Shown here: piece after piece, positions 1 through 9,114 of the stretch
Layout: each line of letters starts with the position of its first letter
Position numbering within the stretch: the first letter of the stretch is position 1
Source: Hyphomicrobiales bacterium
Lineage (GTDB): Bacteria; Pseudomonadota; Alphaproteobacteria; Rhizobiales; Beijerinckiaceae
Direction of reading: 5' to 3'
Length of the DNA stretch: 64,000 nt
Assembly (NCBI GenBank): GCA_947455645.1
Contig: CANGPA010000002.1
Location: 26,507 to 90,506, forward strand
Made by a program: the position numbers and the translations under genes
Notes under the pieces: generated by a model
Seen by the model: only the letters and a program-made list of their open reading frames with translations
What the model was told of the DNA's origin: nothing
The model's database searches: none

Positions 1-1134
1 TCGGACCTCAACGGCCCTTATACAGGCACGGATAACAAGCTGTTGGGAATTGGGGCAACCGTATTCCAACAGCAAACCACGACATCGGGAACCGGCCTCA
101 CCGCCGCCTCCGCAACCGCCGTTGGCAGCCGCGCGATTTACTCGCTCAAGCAGACTTTCTATCCGAATGAAGGTTTGGGTGAAAATAGAATGACATTCAC
201 CGTCGACGGTGTTGTCGGCAATGTCGTCCTTCCAGCGGGTCGCGCCTATACGGGTGATACGTTTGCGGCCGCGATTGAAGAACGCGTCAATCTCATTCAA
301 GATCCGAAGACAGGCAAAACCGTGTCAGGCGTGAAAGTGCGCTTTGATCCAGACAACAACGCCTTTGTGTTTACCTCTGGTACAACGGGCTCAAGCTCGC
401 AGATCAATGTGGTGGGCAGCCCGAACCTCGGTTTGAGCAATGTGACCACGACGCAGGGCAGCGTTCCGGTCATCACCGTGCCAAAGCAGGCACAAGATGA
501 AAACGGCAACAAGCTTTACATCGATGCCAATGGCAACATCACCACACAGAGCCAGGGCGACGCGCCAAATTGGGTTCCGCTCTACCTCAATCAGGGTCAG
601 CTGACCTTCGATACGGTGGGTAAACTCTCCTCGCCAAAGGAAGGTGTGGTGTACTCGCCCTTCGATCCGGGTAACGGCTCGAACCTGATCAATCTGAACG
701 TCGACTACGGTAAGTTCTCGACTCAGTACTCGCAGCCCTTCTCGGTGTTGTCGCTCCAGCAGGACGGTTACACCTCGGGTAAGCTCGATGGTCTGAACAT
801 TGACGCCACGGGCACGGTGCGCGCCAACTATACCAACGGCCAGACGCAAGCACTGGGCAAGATCATGCTCGCCAACTTCGCCAACCCGAACGGTTTGAAA
901 CAGGTTGGTAACTCGAACTATGTCGCGACCTCGGTATCGGGCGACGCCGCACTCGGCCAGGCCGGTGGCGACGGCTTCGGGTCGATCCAGTCCGGCTCGC
1001 TTGAACGCTCGAACGTCGACATTACGGAAGAACTCGTGAACCTGATTACGGCGCAACGAAACTTCCAAGCGAACTCGAAGGCGATCGAAACAGAAACAAC
1101 CCTCACCCAGACGATCATTCAGATCCGCGGGTAA
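1..1134 (+). CDS. flgE: Flagellar hook protein FlgE, C-terminal part (5' end outside window)
   Basis: The frame is open from base 1, so the start lies outside the window and about 377 C-terminal residues are visible. FlgE polymerises into the flagellar hook outside the cell. The last 90 residues carry the FlgE/FlgG-type C-terminal signature: an LERSNVDITEELVNLI segment, then ITAQRNFQANSKAI, ending in a TQTIIQIRG tail. The middle (GLNIDATGTVRANYTNGQ) is the usual hook-protein region just before it. The gene is followed by a strong terminator and then a new sigma-54 promoter for flgF, so it ends its own transcript. The family assignment is firm; total length cannot be judged. Confidence 0.95.
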   Translation, partial: SDLNGPYTGTDNKLLGIGATVFQQQTTTSGTGLTAASATAVGSRAIYSLKQTFYPNEGLGENRMTFTVDGVVGNVVLPAGRAYTGDTFAAAIEERVNLIQDPKTGKTVSGVKVRFDPDNNAFVFTSGTTGSSSQINVVGSPNLGLSNVTTTQGSVPVITVPKQAQDENGNKLYIDANGNITTQSQGDAPNWVPLYLNQGQLTFDTVGKLSSPKEGVVYSPFDPGNGSNLINLNVDYGKFSTQYSQPFSVLSLQQDGYTSGKLDGLNIDATGTVRANYTNGQTQALGKIMLANFANPNGLKQVGNSNYVATSVSGDAALGQAGGDGFGSIQSGSLERSNVDITEELVNLITAQRNFQANSKAIETETTLTQTIIQIRG

Positions 1135-1239
1135 TGAGGTAAGACATCGCCCGGCCGCCTGATCCCAGGCAGGCCCGGCCCAGAGCCCCACGGCCGGCAC
1201 TCCGTTTGCCCCCTCAAAAGGGTTAACGGCGTCCGGATC

Positions 1240-1271
1240 GGGCCGCCGCTCGCGCGGCGGCCCACCTTTTT
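1240..1271 (+). terminator. Intrinsic terminator after flgE
   Basis: A perfect 10-bp GC stem (gggccgccgc paired with gcggcggccc, 1240-1249 and 1254-1263) closes a 4-base loop and is followed by a run of five T at 1267-1271. It lies 105 bases after the flgE stop and just before the flgF promoter, separating two transcripts. Confidence 0.85.
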
Positions 1272-1287
1272 CCCAAAAATCCATCCA

Positions 1288-1303
1288 TGGCACGCCTCTT
1301 GCT
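1288..1303 (+). promoter_or_regulatory. Sigma-54 (RpoN) -24/-12 promoter for flgF
   Basis: The 16-mer TGGCACGCCTCTTGCT matches the RpoN consensus TGGCACG-N4-TTGCW at every fixed position, with GG at 1289-1290 and GC at 1301-1302 exactly 10 bases apart. Transcription should begin near 1314, about 58 bases before the flgF ATG. It follows directly on the flgE terminator. Class II flagellar operons of Caulobacter are RpoN-dependent, which supports the reading. Confidence 0.9.
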
Positions 1304-1371
1304 ACAGGGTAGCGGGGTGTCAGCCTTTTGGCATTCCGTCACTCATGTCTTGAGGATGCGGTAGGTCAGTT

Positions 1372-2124
1372 ATGGATAGGATCGCGCAAGTATCGCTGAA
1401 TACAATGCGACTTCTGAACGATAGTCAGAAGATCACATCGCAGAATCTCGCGAATTTGAACACGATCGGGTTTCGTCGTGACGTCACGGCGAACATCAAA
1501 TCTGTCTATCTTCAAGATCAGCAAACTTATGAAGACCGCATCTTCGCTGACCGCGGCACAGGTGGCGTTGATACGACACCATCAAACCTCATCAATACCG
1601 ACCGCCCGATGGATATCGCCATCAACGGCGAAGGTTTCTTTGTCGTCAAAAACGCAGCCGGCGACAAAGTATTGACGCGTCGTGGCGATATATCGCCGCG
1701 CGCCGATGGCAAATTGCAGACCGGCGACGGCTCTTTGCTGCAAGGCGGCGGCGCCGATATTACGGTTCCCCCCTTCGAGAAAATCGAAATCGGTCAAGAC
1801 GGATCCATCTCCTATAAGCCGCTGGGTGCGGAAGGAAATACGCTGGTTTCGGCCGGTCGTATTGATTTGATCAAAATTCCACCGAGCAATATCGCGCGTG
1901 GCCTTGATGGCTATTTGCGCCCGAAAGACGGCACGTTTCCTCAAAATGATGCAGCGGTGAAAATCTCCAACAACGCGCTCGAGACCAGCAATGTGAATGC
2001 GGTCGAATCGATGGTGGAACTGATCCAGACGCAACGCGCCTATGAAATGCAGATCAAATTGATCGGCACTGCCAAAGATCTCGATGATCAAACATCAAAA
2101 CTCATGCGCTCTTCGGGCGCGTAA
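1372..2124 (+). CDS. flgF: Flagellar basal-body rod protein FlgF
   Basis: A 250-residue proximal rod protein of the periplasmic drive shaft. The N-terminal rod signature is SQNLANLNTIGFRRD at about residues 24-38, and the C-terminal one is ALETSNVNAVESMVELIQTQ followed by RAYEMQIK. Between them lies the FlgE/F/G-type beta region (DIAINGEGFFVVKN). The length is normal for the family. FlgF rather than FlgG is chosen because it is the first of two similar genes and diverges more from FlgG at the N-terminus. The Shine-Dalgarno sequence is weak (GGTAGG upstream). It is the first gene of the flgFGHI-rod-flgKL run behind the sigma-54 promoter at 1288. Confidence 0.93.
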   Translation: MDRIAQVSLNTMRLLNDSQKITSQNLANLNTIGFRRDVTANIKSVYLQDQQTYEDRIFADRGTGGVDTTPSNLINTDRPMDIAINGEGFFVVKNAAGDKVLTRRGDISPRADGKLQTGDGSLLQGGGADITVPPFEKIEIGQDGSISYKPLGAEGNTLVSAGRIDLIKIPPSNIARGLDGYLRPKDGTFPQNDAAVKISNNALETSNVNAVESMVELIQTQRAYEMQIKLIGTAKDLDDQTSKLMRSSGA

Positions 2125-2154
2125 AACTGAATCGATTTAAGAGCGGAGTGAGCC

Positions 2155-2940
2155 ATGCCTGATGCATTAAATGTCGCCAAGACCGGTCTCAACGCCCAAC
2201 AAGAGCGTATGAGCGTCATCTCGAACAACCTAGCCAACGTGAACACCGTCGGCTTCAAACGCGATCGCGCGAATTTTGAAACCTTGTTGTATCAAGATCT
2301 GCGCGCGGTTGGTGCACAAACATCACAGAATACGCAATTACCAACGGGCCTTGCGATTGGTACCGGCGTGCGCATCGTGTCATCCGAAAAGCTCTATAAT
2401 CAGGGCAATATCATCAACACCGACAATTCGCTCGATATGACGATTGACGGACAGGGCTTCTTTCAAGTGCTGATGCCCGATGGCCAGCTCGCTTATACCC
2501 GCGCCGGCAATTTTACAAAAAGCTCAACGGGCCAGATCGTTTCCTCAAATGGCTATCCGCTTGAACCAGCGATCAGCATTCCGGAAAACGCATCATCGGT
2601 TTCGATTTCACGCGATGGCATTGTGTCTGTCGGTATTCCCGGTCAGGCCGCTCCGCAGGTTGTCGGTACGATTGAATTGGCATCGTTCCCGAATAATGGC
2701 GGCTTGAAGCCGATGGGTGAAAACATGATGGCGGCAACGGGTGCCTCGGGCGCGCCGATCGTCGGCGTTCCGGGCGCGAATGGTCAAGGCAAGCTGCTGC
2801 AAGGCGCACTTGAATCATCCAACGTGAATGTCGTCGAAGAACTCGTAAACATGATCGAGACGCAACGCGCCTATGAAGTCAATTCCAAAGCCATCAACGC
2901 CGTTGATGGCATGCAAAAATTCCTGACACAAAACATCTGA
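2155..2940 (+). CDS. flgG: Flagellar distal rod protein FlgG
   Basis: A 261-residue distal rod subunit. It has the conserved N-terminus GLNAQQERMSVISNNLANVN, the region GQGFFQVLMPDG, and the C-terminal motif LESSNVNVVEELVNMIETQ followed by RAYEVNSKAI. The length equals the usual 260-262 residues. A GAGCGGAGTGAG ribosome site precedes the ATG. It lies 30 bases after flgF and 12 bases before flgH. The flgA gene, often found between flgG and flgH in alphaproteobacteria, is not here. Confidence 0.97.
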   Translation: MPDALNVAKTGLNAQQERMSVISNNLANVNTVGFKRDRANFETLLYQDLRAVGAQTSQNTQLPTGLAIGTGVRIVSSEKLYNQGNIINTDNSLDMTIDGQGFFQVLMPDGQLAYTRAGNFTKSSTGQIVSSNGYPLEPAISIPENASSVSISRDGIVSVGIPGQAAPQVVGTIELASFPNNGGLKPMGENMMAATGASGAPIVGVPGANGQGKLLQGALESSNVNVVEELVNMIETQRAYEVNSKAINAVDGMQKFLTQNI

Positions 2941-2952
2941 CGAGAGGTTATC

Positions 2953-3648
2953 ATGAAAGCGTTTTATCTTTTCCTTTTCGCCTCTCTCGTTCTGCTGACG
3001 GGATGCTCGGCGCAACGCGAAGAAAAAATCTCTGCAAGCCTGCAAGAAGATTACGACAAGGTTGTTTCCGTGCACGAAAAGCCAAATGACGGCGCCATTT
3101 ATTCCGCCGCACAACCTGGCTTTTTTGTGGGCGATCGTCGCGCGCACACCGTTGGTGATGTGTTGACGGTAACCTTGGCTGAAACAACGCAGGCCTCAAA
3201 ATCGACCGACGGCACGATTGCACGGAAGGGCACGACAGCAACGACTTTGCCGGGCTCCCTCTTCGGTGCGACCGGCATGCTCGGCCTGACCAACCCATCT
3301 ATTGCGTCATCGGGAAATTGGACCTCGAGCGCCGACCAGTCCTTTTCGGGCAAAGGTACGGCTGACCAATCCAACAGCCTTTCCGGCACGCTCACTGTTA
3401 TGATTACGCGCGTTTATGAGAACGGCAATATGTGGGTTGAGGGCCAGAAAATGCTCACCCTCAATCAGGGCGAAGAGTATATCCGCGTCAGCGGTCTCGT
3501 GCGCCCAGAAGACATCAAAGCCGGCAATCTCGTTGAATCGGGTCGCATCGCACAAGCGAAGATCAGCTACACCGGTTCGGGTGATCTTGCCGATGCTTCA
3601 AAGCAAAATTGGTTTGGCCGCTTCTTCGGCTGGGCTGCTCCCATCTGA
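2953..3648 (+). CDS. flgH: Flagellar L-ring lipoprotein FlgH
   Basis: A 231-residue outer-membrane ring subunit that forms the bushing for the rod. The N-terminus is a lipoprotein signal with lipobox L-T-G-C, so Cys18 should be lipidated. FlgH hallmarks follow: a VGDVLTVTLAETTQASKS segment at about residues 70-90, repeated SGKGTADQSNSLSGTLTVMI, and near the C-terminus RVSGLVRPEDI and a GDLADASKQNWFGRFF end. An outer-membrane L-ring implies a Gram-negative envelope. Start 2953 has GAGAGG just upstream. Confidence 0.96.
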   Translation: MKAFYLFLFASLVLLTGCSAQREEKISASLQEDYDKVVSVHEKPNDGAIYSAAQPGFFVGDRRAHTVGDVLTVTLAETTQASKSTDGTIARKGTTATTLPGSLFGATGMLGLTNPSIASSGNWTSSADQSFSGKGTADQSNSLSGTLTVMITRVYENGNMWVEGQKMLTLNQGEEYIRVSGLVRPEDIKAGNLVESGRIAQAKISYTGSGDLADASKQNWFGRFFGWAAPI

Positions 3649-3690
3649 TCGGACGCTACGCCCGATTTTACTCTCGCAAGGATGAGTACC

Positions 3691-4917
3691 ATGTTGAAAC
3701 CGATCGCACCTCTCGCCGCTCTCCTCCTCGCTCTCGCAGCGACGGGCGCGATCGCGCAACAGCAAGCCGCTCCCGCTGCGGCAGAACCCACCGAAACAAA
3801 ACAAGCCGCATTAACACCAGCGGAGCCCACGGCCCAGAATGTTCCATCCGTTCCGGCGGAGCGTGTCAAAGACATTGCCAGCGTTGCGGGCGTTCGTTCG
3901 AACCAGCTCGTCGGCTATGGTATTGTTGTGGGCCTTAACGGTACGGGTGACGGTAACGTCGCGGCCACTCTGCAAAGTATGCAGAGTATGGTGTCGCGCT
4001 TTGGCATGAACATCGATGCGGGTTCGCTCAGTGCGAAAAATGCCGCCGCTGTGATGGTCACCGCAGAACTTCCGGCCTTCTCAAAGCCCGGTCAGAAAAT
4101 TGATATTACCGTTTCAGCAATCGGCAAAGCATCAAGCCTTGTCGGTGGCAATCTGTTGATGACACCACTGGTCGGCGCCGACAATGAAACCTATGCGATG
4201 GCACAAGGCAATCTTGCCGTTGGTGGCCTCGGTGTTTCCGGCGCGAATGGATCATCTGTCACCGTAAACGTGCCAACAGTTGGCCGTATTCCGGGTGGCG
4301 CATCGGTTGAACGCACGGTGGCAACACCGTTTGAATCAATGCCAGCGATGATGCTCAATCTCAACACACCCGATTTTGTTACTGCACAACGTCTTGTTGC
4401 CGCGATTGACAAAGCCATGGGCCCAGGCACCGCATCCGCCATTGATGCGGCAACCGTCAAAGTCATGGCTCCGCGTGACGTCAATCAACGCGTGTCCTTC
4501 ATGGCAGCCGTACAAGATGTTCGTGTCGATCAAGCCGCACCGCCTGCCCGCGTGATTGTGAATTCGCGCACAGGCACCATTGTGATTGGCGATGGCGTGT
4601 TCCTCACCCCCGCTGCGGTCTCGCATGGCAGCCTCACTGTCCGTATTACAGAAAGCCAGAATGTTACAACCGGACAAGGCGGCATCGCCACCGGACAAGG
4701 CGCTGTCGCGCAAGGTGGTCAGAATACCACGACGCAACAAAGCCAGATCGACGTGAACCAGGCGAAAGTAAAAATGTTCATGTTCGCACCGGGCGTGCAG
4801 CTGTCGAAAATTGTTGACGCCGTGAATTCCGTCGGCGCATCGCCAAGCGATCTTGTTGCCATCCTCGAAGCCCTCAAACAGGCCGGCGCGCTTCACGCCG
4901 AACTGATTGTGATCTGA
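3691..4917 (+). CDS. flgI: Flagellar P-ring protein FlgI
   Basis: A periplasmic ring subunit around the rod at the peptidoglycan layer. A Sec signal peptide (about residues 1-22, LAALLLALAATGAIAQ) is followed by a short Ala/Pro/Thr linker and then the FlgI core: RVKDIASVAGVRSNQLVGYG, GLNGTGDGN, and the conserved C-terminus SKIVDAVNSVGASPSDLVAI. I place the start at the ATG at 3691, not the in-frame ATG at 3682, because AAGGA at 3678-3682 is correctly spaced only for 3691. This gives 408 residues, slightly long for the family because of the linker. Confidence 0.95.
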   Translation: MLKPIAPLAALLLALAATGAIAQQQAAPAAAEPTETKQAALTPAEPTAQNVPSVPAERVKDIASVAGVRSNQLVGYGIVVGLNGTGDGNVAATLQSMQSMVSRFGMNIDAGSLSAKNAAAVMVTAELPAFSKPGQKIDITVSAIGKASSLVGGNLLMTPLVGADNETYAMAQGNLAVGGLGVSGANGSSVTVNVPTVGRIPGGASVERTVATPFESMPAMMLNLNTPDFVTAQRLVAAIDKAMGPGTASAIDAATVKVMAPRDVNQRVSFMAAVQDVRVDQAAPPARVIVNSRTGTIVIGDGVFLTPAAVSHGSLTVRITESQNVTTGQGGIATGQGAVAQGGQNTTTQQSQIDVNQAKVKMFMFAPGVQLSKIVDAVNSVGASPSDLVAILEALKQAGALHAELIVI

Positions 4918-4932
4918 GGGAGCGCACGTAAC

Positions 4933-5301
4933 ATGAGCAATTTCAAACTCGACTCGACTTCGTTTCTGACCACCAATGCGCAGTCGAAATCAACCGCTTC
5001 TTTGTCAAAAGCCGCACTCTCGCTGGATGACGCCAAAAAAGTGGGCGCCAAGCATACGCTTGAGCAAGCCGCCAAAAGCTTTGAAGCGATGTTTGTGCAG
5101 ACGATGATGAAGGAAATGCACGAAGCCAAGCTCGATGATGGCTTGTTTGAGAGCGAAGGTGAAAAGCCGTTCCAGTCGATGCTCGATCAGGCCTATGCTG
5201 ATCTTGCCACCAAGCAAAACCGCTTTGGCATCGCCGAAGCCATTACCCGCACATTCTCGAAAAATGTTGATGCGTCCGCAAATGGAAAGTCATCCCTATG
5301 A
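4933..5301 (+). CDS. Rod-binding protein (FlgJ N-terminal domain only)
   Basis: 122 residues. Residues about 40-115 match the Rod-binding domain: LEQAAKSFEAMFVQTMMKEM, the acidic EGEKPFQSMLDQAYAD stretch, and RFGIAEAITR. In enterobacteria this domain is the N-terminal half of FlgJ, which assembles the rod; the C-terminal muramidase half is absent, as is usual in alphaproteobacteria. A separate lytic transglycosylase at 10674, with its own candidate sigma-54 site, may provide the peptidoglycan-opening activity. It lies 15 bases after flgI and 36 before flgK. Confidence 0.88.
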   Translation: MSNFKLDSTSFLTTNAQSKSTASLSKAALSLDDAKKVGAKHTLEQAAKSFEAMFVQTMMKEMHEAKLDDGLFESEGEKPFQSMLDQAYADLATKQNRFGIAEAITRTFSKNVDASANGKSSL

Positions 5302-5337
5302 TTGCTTTTCATGAGCCCTTGGATCGAGGTGTAAGCC

Positions 5338-8300
5338 ATGGCTGATATTCTCACCATTGGCTCGTCTGGCCTGTCCGCCTATCGGCGCTCGCTCGAAGTC
5401 ACGGGCAATAATATCGTCAATGCGAATACGGAGGGTTATGCCCGCCGTGATGTTCAATTGCAGGGCGCAGGCGAAGCAGCCACAACACCAACAAGTCTTT
5501 TGAGCGGATCCGGATCCGGCGTCGCGGTTGATCTCGTGCGCCGCGCCACCGATGTCTTCGTGCAATCTGAAAAGCGGCTGACGCAATCGGCTTCGTCCGC
5601 AGCATCGGCATTATCCGATCGCCTTGATCGTCTGGAGAAGGCGATGTTCTCGGGCGATGGTGATCTGGGGCAATTGTCGCAGACATTCTTCTCGCGCCTT
5701 CAGGATTTTGCGACCACACCATCGGCCATCGCCGTCCGTACTACGGTGATCCAAGCCGCCAATGATCTGTCCGATGGATTTAACGTTCAAGCCAATCGGC
5801 TGTTGCAAGAATCCAATGCGATTGTGTCGGATGCACAATCGCAATTTGATAATTTGAACACGCTCGCGCAGCAATTAGCGGATCTCAACAAGCAGATTGA
5901 ATCGCTCGGCAGCGATAAGGGCAAAGCGAATGATCTGCTCGACCAACGTGATAAATTGGTCGATGGCATTGTTAAAATCGCGGGTGTCACCGTTGAAACG
6001 CGCCAGAGCGGCGCTGTAAATCTCTATATGGGTGACAGCACATCAGGCCCGCAACTTGTCGGGCCAAATGGTGCAAAGGCGCTTGCCGCAAGTCGCGTCA
6101 ATGGCCATCTGCAAGTGTCGCTTGACCCCTATGGCGCCAATATTCCGATCTCACAGATTCGGGGCGGCGCGGTTGGCGGCATCCAGTCCTTTGATGATCA
6201 AATCACATCCATGGCCAATCAGCTTGATCGCCTCGCGGTCGGCTTTGCCAAACGAGTCAATGACCAGCACGCCAAAGGCATTGATCTCGAAGGTCAAAAA
6301 GGTCTGCAGGTTTTTTCAACTGACACATTCACGATCACAGCCGGCAAGACCAATAAGGGATCCTCCGCAGCCACGCTTGATATGGGACAAGTGGGTGCGG
6401 TTGAGCCAGGCGATTACCGCGCTACCTTCAATCAGAATGATGGTAAATGGACCATCGTCAATCTCACATCGGGCCAGAAGCAAAGCGGTACCGATAAGGT
6501 CACGATTGATGGCATGACGGTTCAATTTGCAGGTCGGCCCGCCAATGGCGATACCTATACATTTTCTCCGCTAACCAATGCAGCATCCGCCATGCGGGTC
6601 ATGCTTGATGATCCCAAACAACTTGCCGCATCGCTTCCTCAATTGGCGGAAGCGGTCGCCGGCAACACAAGCACAGCCACGATTGATCTCACAGACTCAG
6701 CCGCTACTGTTGGCGCGCCAGCGTTGCCATCCTTGTCTGCGATCTTCAATCGCTCCCTTGCCGCAGCCGACGCTGTTGGCTTTAAGCAAGACGCGATTGT
6801 GTCGTCCATTCCGTCAGGAAGCGGACCTGTAACACTCTACTCCTATGGCGATCTCTCCTCGGCGTCCTTCAAGGTTGATGGGGCGGCAGGCGCCACATCG
6901 CTCGCAACCGATTCATCGATCATCCAATCGCTCGGCGCGGGAACATTGTCACTGATCGCGAATGGTATTTCCTTCTCTGGCATAAATTCGATTTCACTCT
7001 TCCCGAGCGGCGTTCCTTCCGATCTTGCAAGCAGTTCAAATCCTGCGCAGACACTTGCCGATGAAATCAATCGCGCTTTTGGCGAGACCGCGCTTTCCAC
7101 ATCAACGCCGCCGGGTGCGACGACCTTGGCCGATGCGTTCTATGCCAGCGTCAATAATGGCTATGTCACCATCAATGCGCTTGGTGAAAATGAAATTTCT
7201 TCTGCCGCCTTTACAGCAACCGCGACGGGCACAAGCGCTTTTGCGTCAACGACTAAGCGCGCAACGGCAGCCGATATTGCGCTGGTGACGCGCGATGGCG
7301 CACAGATCGCCGGTCAAACGGCCGTTGCGAATACATTTCTTCGTAATGATGCCGGCAAGCCCACCAACGGCTTTTTGCCAGATGCCATGACACCGAGCGT
7401 GCCAATAGGCGATGATAATGGGTCGGACAAAACGCTCACTTATAATTACCGCACGCTCATGATAACGGACGAACGAGGTCCAGTATCAAAAATTGACACG
7501 ACAAGCCAAACCGGCGCACGCACGAGCGTGATTTCGTTTGATGTTACACCAGAGGCGGATAGTCCCTGGATTTCCGGAAGCGCGCCGGCAAGCACAAATC
7601 CCGGTGCGGTCTATTCGCTTTCGGTTGACGGCGTATCAAAGCCGATCCGGCTTGCGGGCTCTGCAATTGCCGGTAAAAGCTCCGCTGATATTGCGAGCCT
7701 GATGGCCGACAAGCTCAATGCACTTGGGCCGCAACGTCTCTTGGTGGGCGGGTCAATCGATTTCAGCGATGCCGATCACGAAAGCCTCGCAAAAGCATCG
7801 TTCATCGTGTCGCTTGGTGGCGAAGATGCAACGGTGACCTTCACGCGCAATGTCGATGCCGATGGCAATTATTTGCCCAGCGGCACGTTTTCGGTGAGCG
7901 GCAATACGGGCTTAACCGCGTCGATGGTTCCTGTTGATTCAACTGACCCCACAGGATTGCAGAACATTATTCTGACACTGCCCAAAACGCTTGCTACCAG
8001 CGTACCCTCTCTATCCATGTCGGGTGATCAGGCAAGCGCGTTGGGATTCAGCGCGGGCCAGATTCAAGAACGCATTATCGCGAGCGCAACAAACAGCACT
8101 GATTTGGCAACAGCGCGCACGAGCTTGGCGAATTTCAGCATTGCAAGCGGTGCGGTGAGCGTGACGTCTGATGGCCGCGTCATGATTTCGAAAACCTTGG
8201 GCGGCACCCTATCTCGACTGACCATGACCGGGTTAGCCTCAACAACGACAGCGCTCAAATCACAAATGACCAGCATTGGCTTTGTTGGATCGGATTTGAC

Positions 8301-9105
8301 GGTTCGGCGCGACGGCGCAAATCTATCATTGACATCTTCTGTGGTGCCCGTTGCGAACGAGGAGCTCAACACGCTGGCTGATACGAGCCAAACGGTTTCG
8401 CGCATCGGACATAAGGTCCGCATCACATCGACCGTTGAAGGCGCACCGATCCCTGAAGATATTCTCATCGCCGTGCAAGGCAATGACACAACGGGCGTTC
8501 GTAAAATGGCCGCAAATTTTGAGCCCGATACGGTGCGTCAAAATCCGACCATGCCTGACATTGAAGTCGAGGTCACGGATTCAAATGAAATTTCGATCTA
8601 TGCGATCAAGCTCGATTCGTTGGGTCAACCCGTCTTGGATTCATCAGGCGCACCCCAGCGTGGCGATCTGTTGGCGAAACGCACCTATCAACCCGGCGTT
8701 CCCGTAACCTATCTGGATTCGAGCTTTGTCATTGATGGCAATGCAGCGAACGGCGATCGGTTCCGGATTACAACTGACCCGACGCGCACGGGCGACAACC
8801 GCAATGCGCTGGCAATGATCGACATTGGCGCAACGGATCTTTTGAACAAAGGATCAGGTGCTTTCCGTGATATTTATGCGGCGGCTGTCAGCAAGATCGG
8901 ATCATCCGCACAGGCGGCGAAAACGGCAGCGTCATCCGCGAAAACTGTGGCGGATAATGTCGCAGCAGCTTACGATTCCGCAACCGGCGTTAATCTCGAT
9001 ACCGAAGCGGCAGAACTCATCAAATTACAACAAGCCTATTCAGCATGCGCACAAATCGTAACAACAGCTCGCGAAATGTTTGACATGATCCTGAGAGCAT
9101 TCTGA
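5338..9105 (+). CDS. flgK: Flagellar hook-associated protein 1 FlgK, unusually long
   Basis: A hook-filament junction protein. The N-terminus (SGLSAYRRSLEVTGNNIVNA, then TEGYARRDV) and early core (a DLNKQIESLGSDKGKANDLL stretch, then DQRDKLVDGI, then FAKRVNDQHAKGIDLEG near residues 305-322) are typical. The C-terminus (EAAELIKLQQAYSACAQIV, then TTAREMFDMILRAF) is also typical. The protein is 1255 residues, whereas most FlgK proteins are about 450-750. The extra residues lie between about 420 and 1130 and are Ser/Thr/Ala-rich, with bead-like repeats of the pattern seen in exposed D2/D3 domains. No frameshift is visible. It sits 9 bases upstream of flgL in the same operon. Confidence 0.93.
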   Translation: MADILTIGSSGLSAYRRSLEVTGNNIVNANTEGYARRDVQLQGAGEAATTPTSLLSGSGSGVAVDLVRRATDVFVQSEKRLTQSASSAASALSDRLDRLEKAMFSGDGDLGQLSQTFFSRLQDFATTPSAIAVRTTVIQAANDLSDGFNVQANRLLQESNAIVSDAQSQFDNLNTLAQQLADLNKQIESLGSDKGKANDLLDQRDKLVDGIVKIAGVTVETRQSGAVNLYMGDSTSGPQLVGPNGAKALAASRVNGHLQVSLDPYGANIPISQIRGGAVGGIQSFDDQITSMANQLDRLAVGFAKRVNDQHAKGIDLEGQKGLQVFSTDTFTITAGKTNKGSSAATLDMGQVGAVEPGDYRATFNQNDGKWTIVNLTSGQKQSGTDKVTIDGMTVQFAGRPANGDTYTFSPLTNAASAMRVMLDDPKQLAASLPQLAEAVAGNTSTATIDLTDSAATVGAPALPSLSAIFNRSLAAADAVGFKQDAIVSSIPSGSGPVTLYSYGDLSSASFKVDGAAGATSLATDSSIIQSLGAGTLSLIANGISFSGINSISLFPSGVPSDLASSSNPAQTLADEINRAFGETALSTSTPPGATTLADAFYASVNNGYVTINALGENEISSAAFTATATGTSAFASTTKRATAADIALVTRDGAQIAGQTAVANTFLRNDAGKPTNGFLPDAMTPSVPIGDDNGSDKTLTYNYRTLMITDERGPVSKIDTTSQTGARTSVISFDVTPEADSPWISGSAPASTNPGAVYSLSVDGVSKPIRLAGSAIAGKSSADIASLMADKLNALGPQRLLVGGSIDFSDADHESLAKASFIVSLGGEDATVTFTRNVDADGNYLPSGTFSVSGNTGLTASMVPVDSTDPTGLQNIILTLPKTLATSVPSLSMSGDQASALGFSAGQIQERIIASATNSTDLATARTSLANFSIASGAVSVTSDGRVMISKTLGGTLSRLTMTGLASTTTALKSQMTSIGFVGSDLTVRRDGANLSLTSSVVPVANEELNTLADTSQTVSRIGHKVRITSTVEGAPIPEDILIAVQGNDTTGVRKMAANFEPDTVRQNPTMPDIEVEVTDSNEISIYAIKLDSLGQPVLDSSGAPQRGDLLAKRTYQPGVPVTYLDSSFVIDGNAANGDRFRITTDPTRTGDNRNALAMIDIGATDLLNKGSGAFRDIYAAAVSKIGSSAQAAKTAASSAKTVADNVAAAYDSATGVNLDTEAAELIKLQQAYSACAQIVTTAREMFDMILRAF

Positions 9106-9114
9106 GGTTAGACC

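Noticed and set aside
391..1293. 300-codon minus-strand frame opposite flgE
   Set aside because: Lies opposite a certain gene, crosses the flgE terminator and gives no recognisable product.
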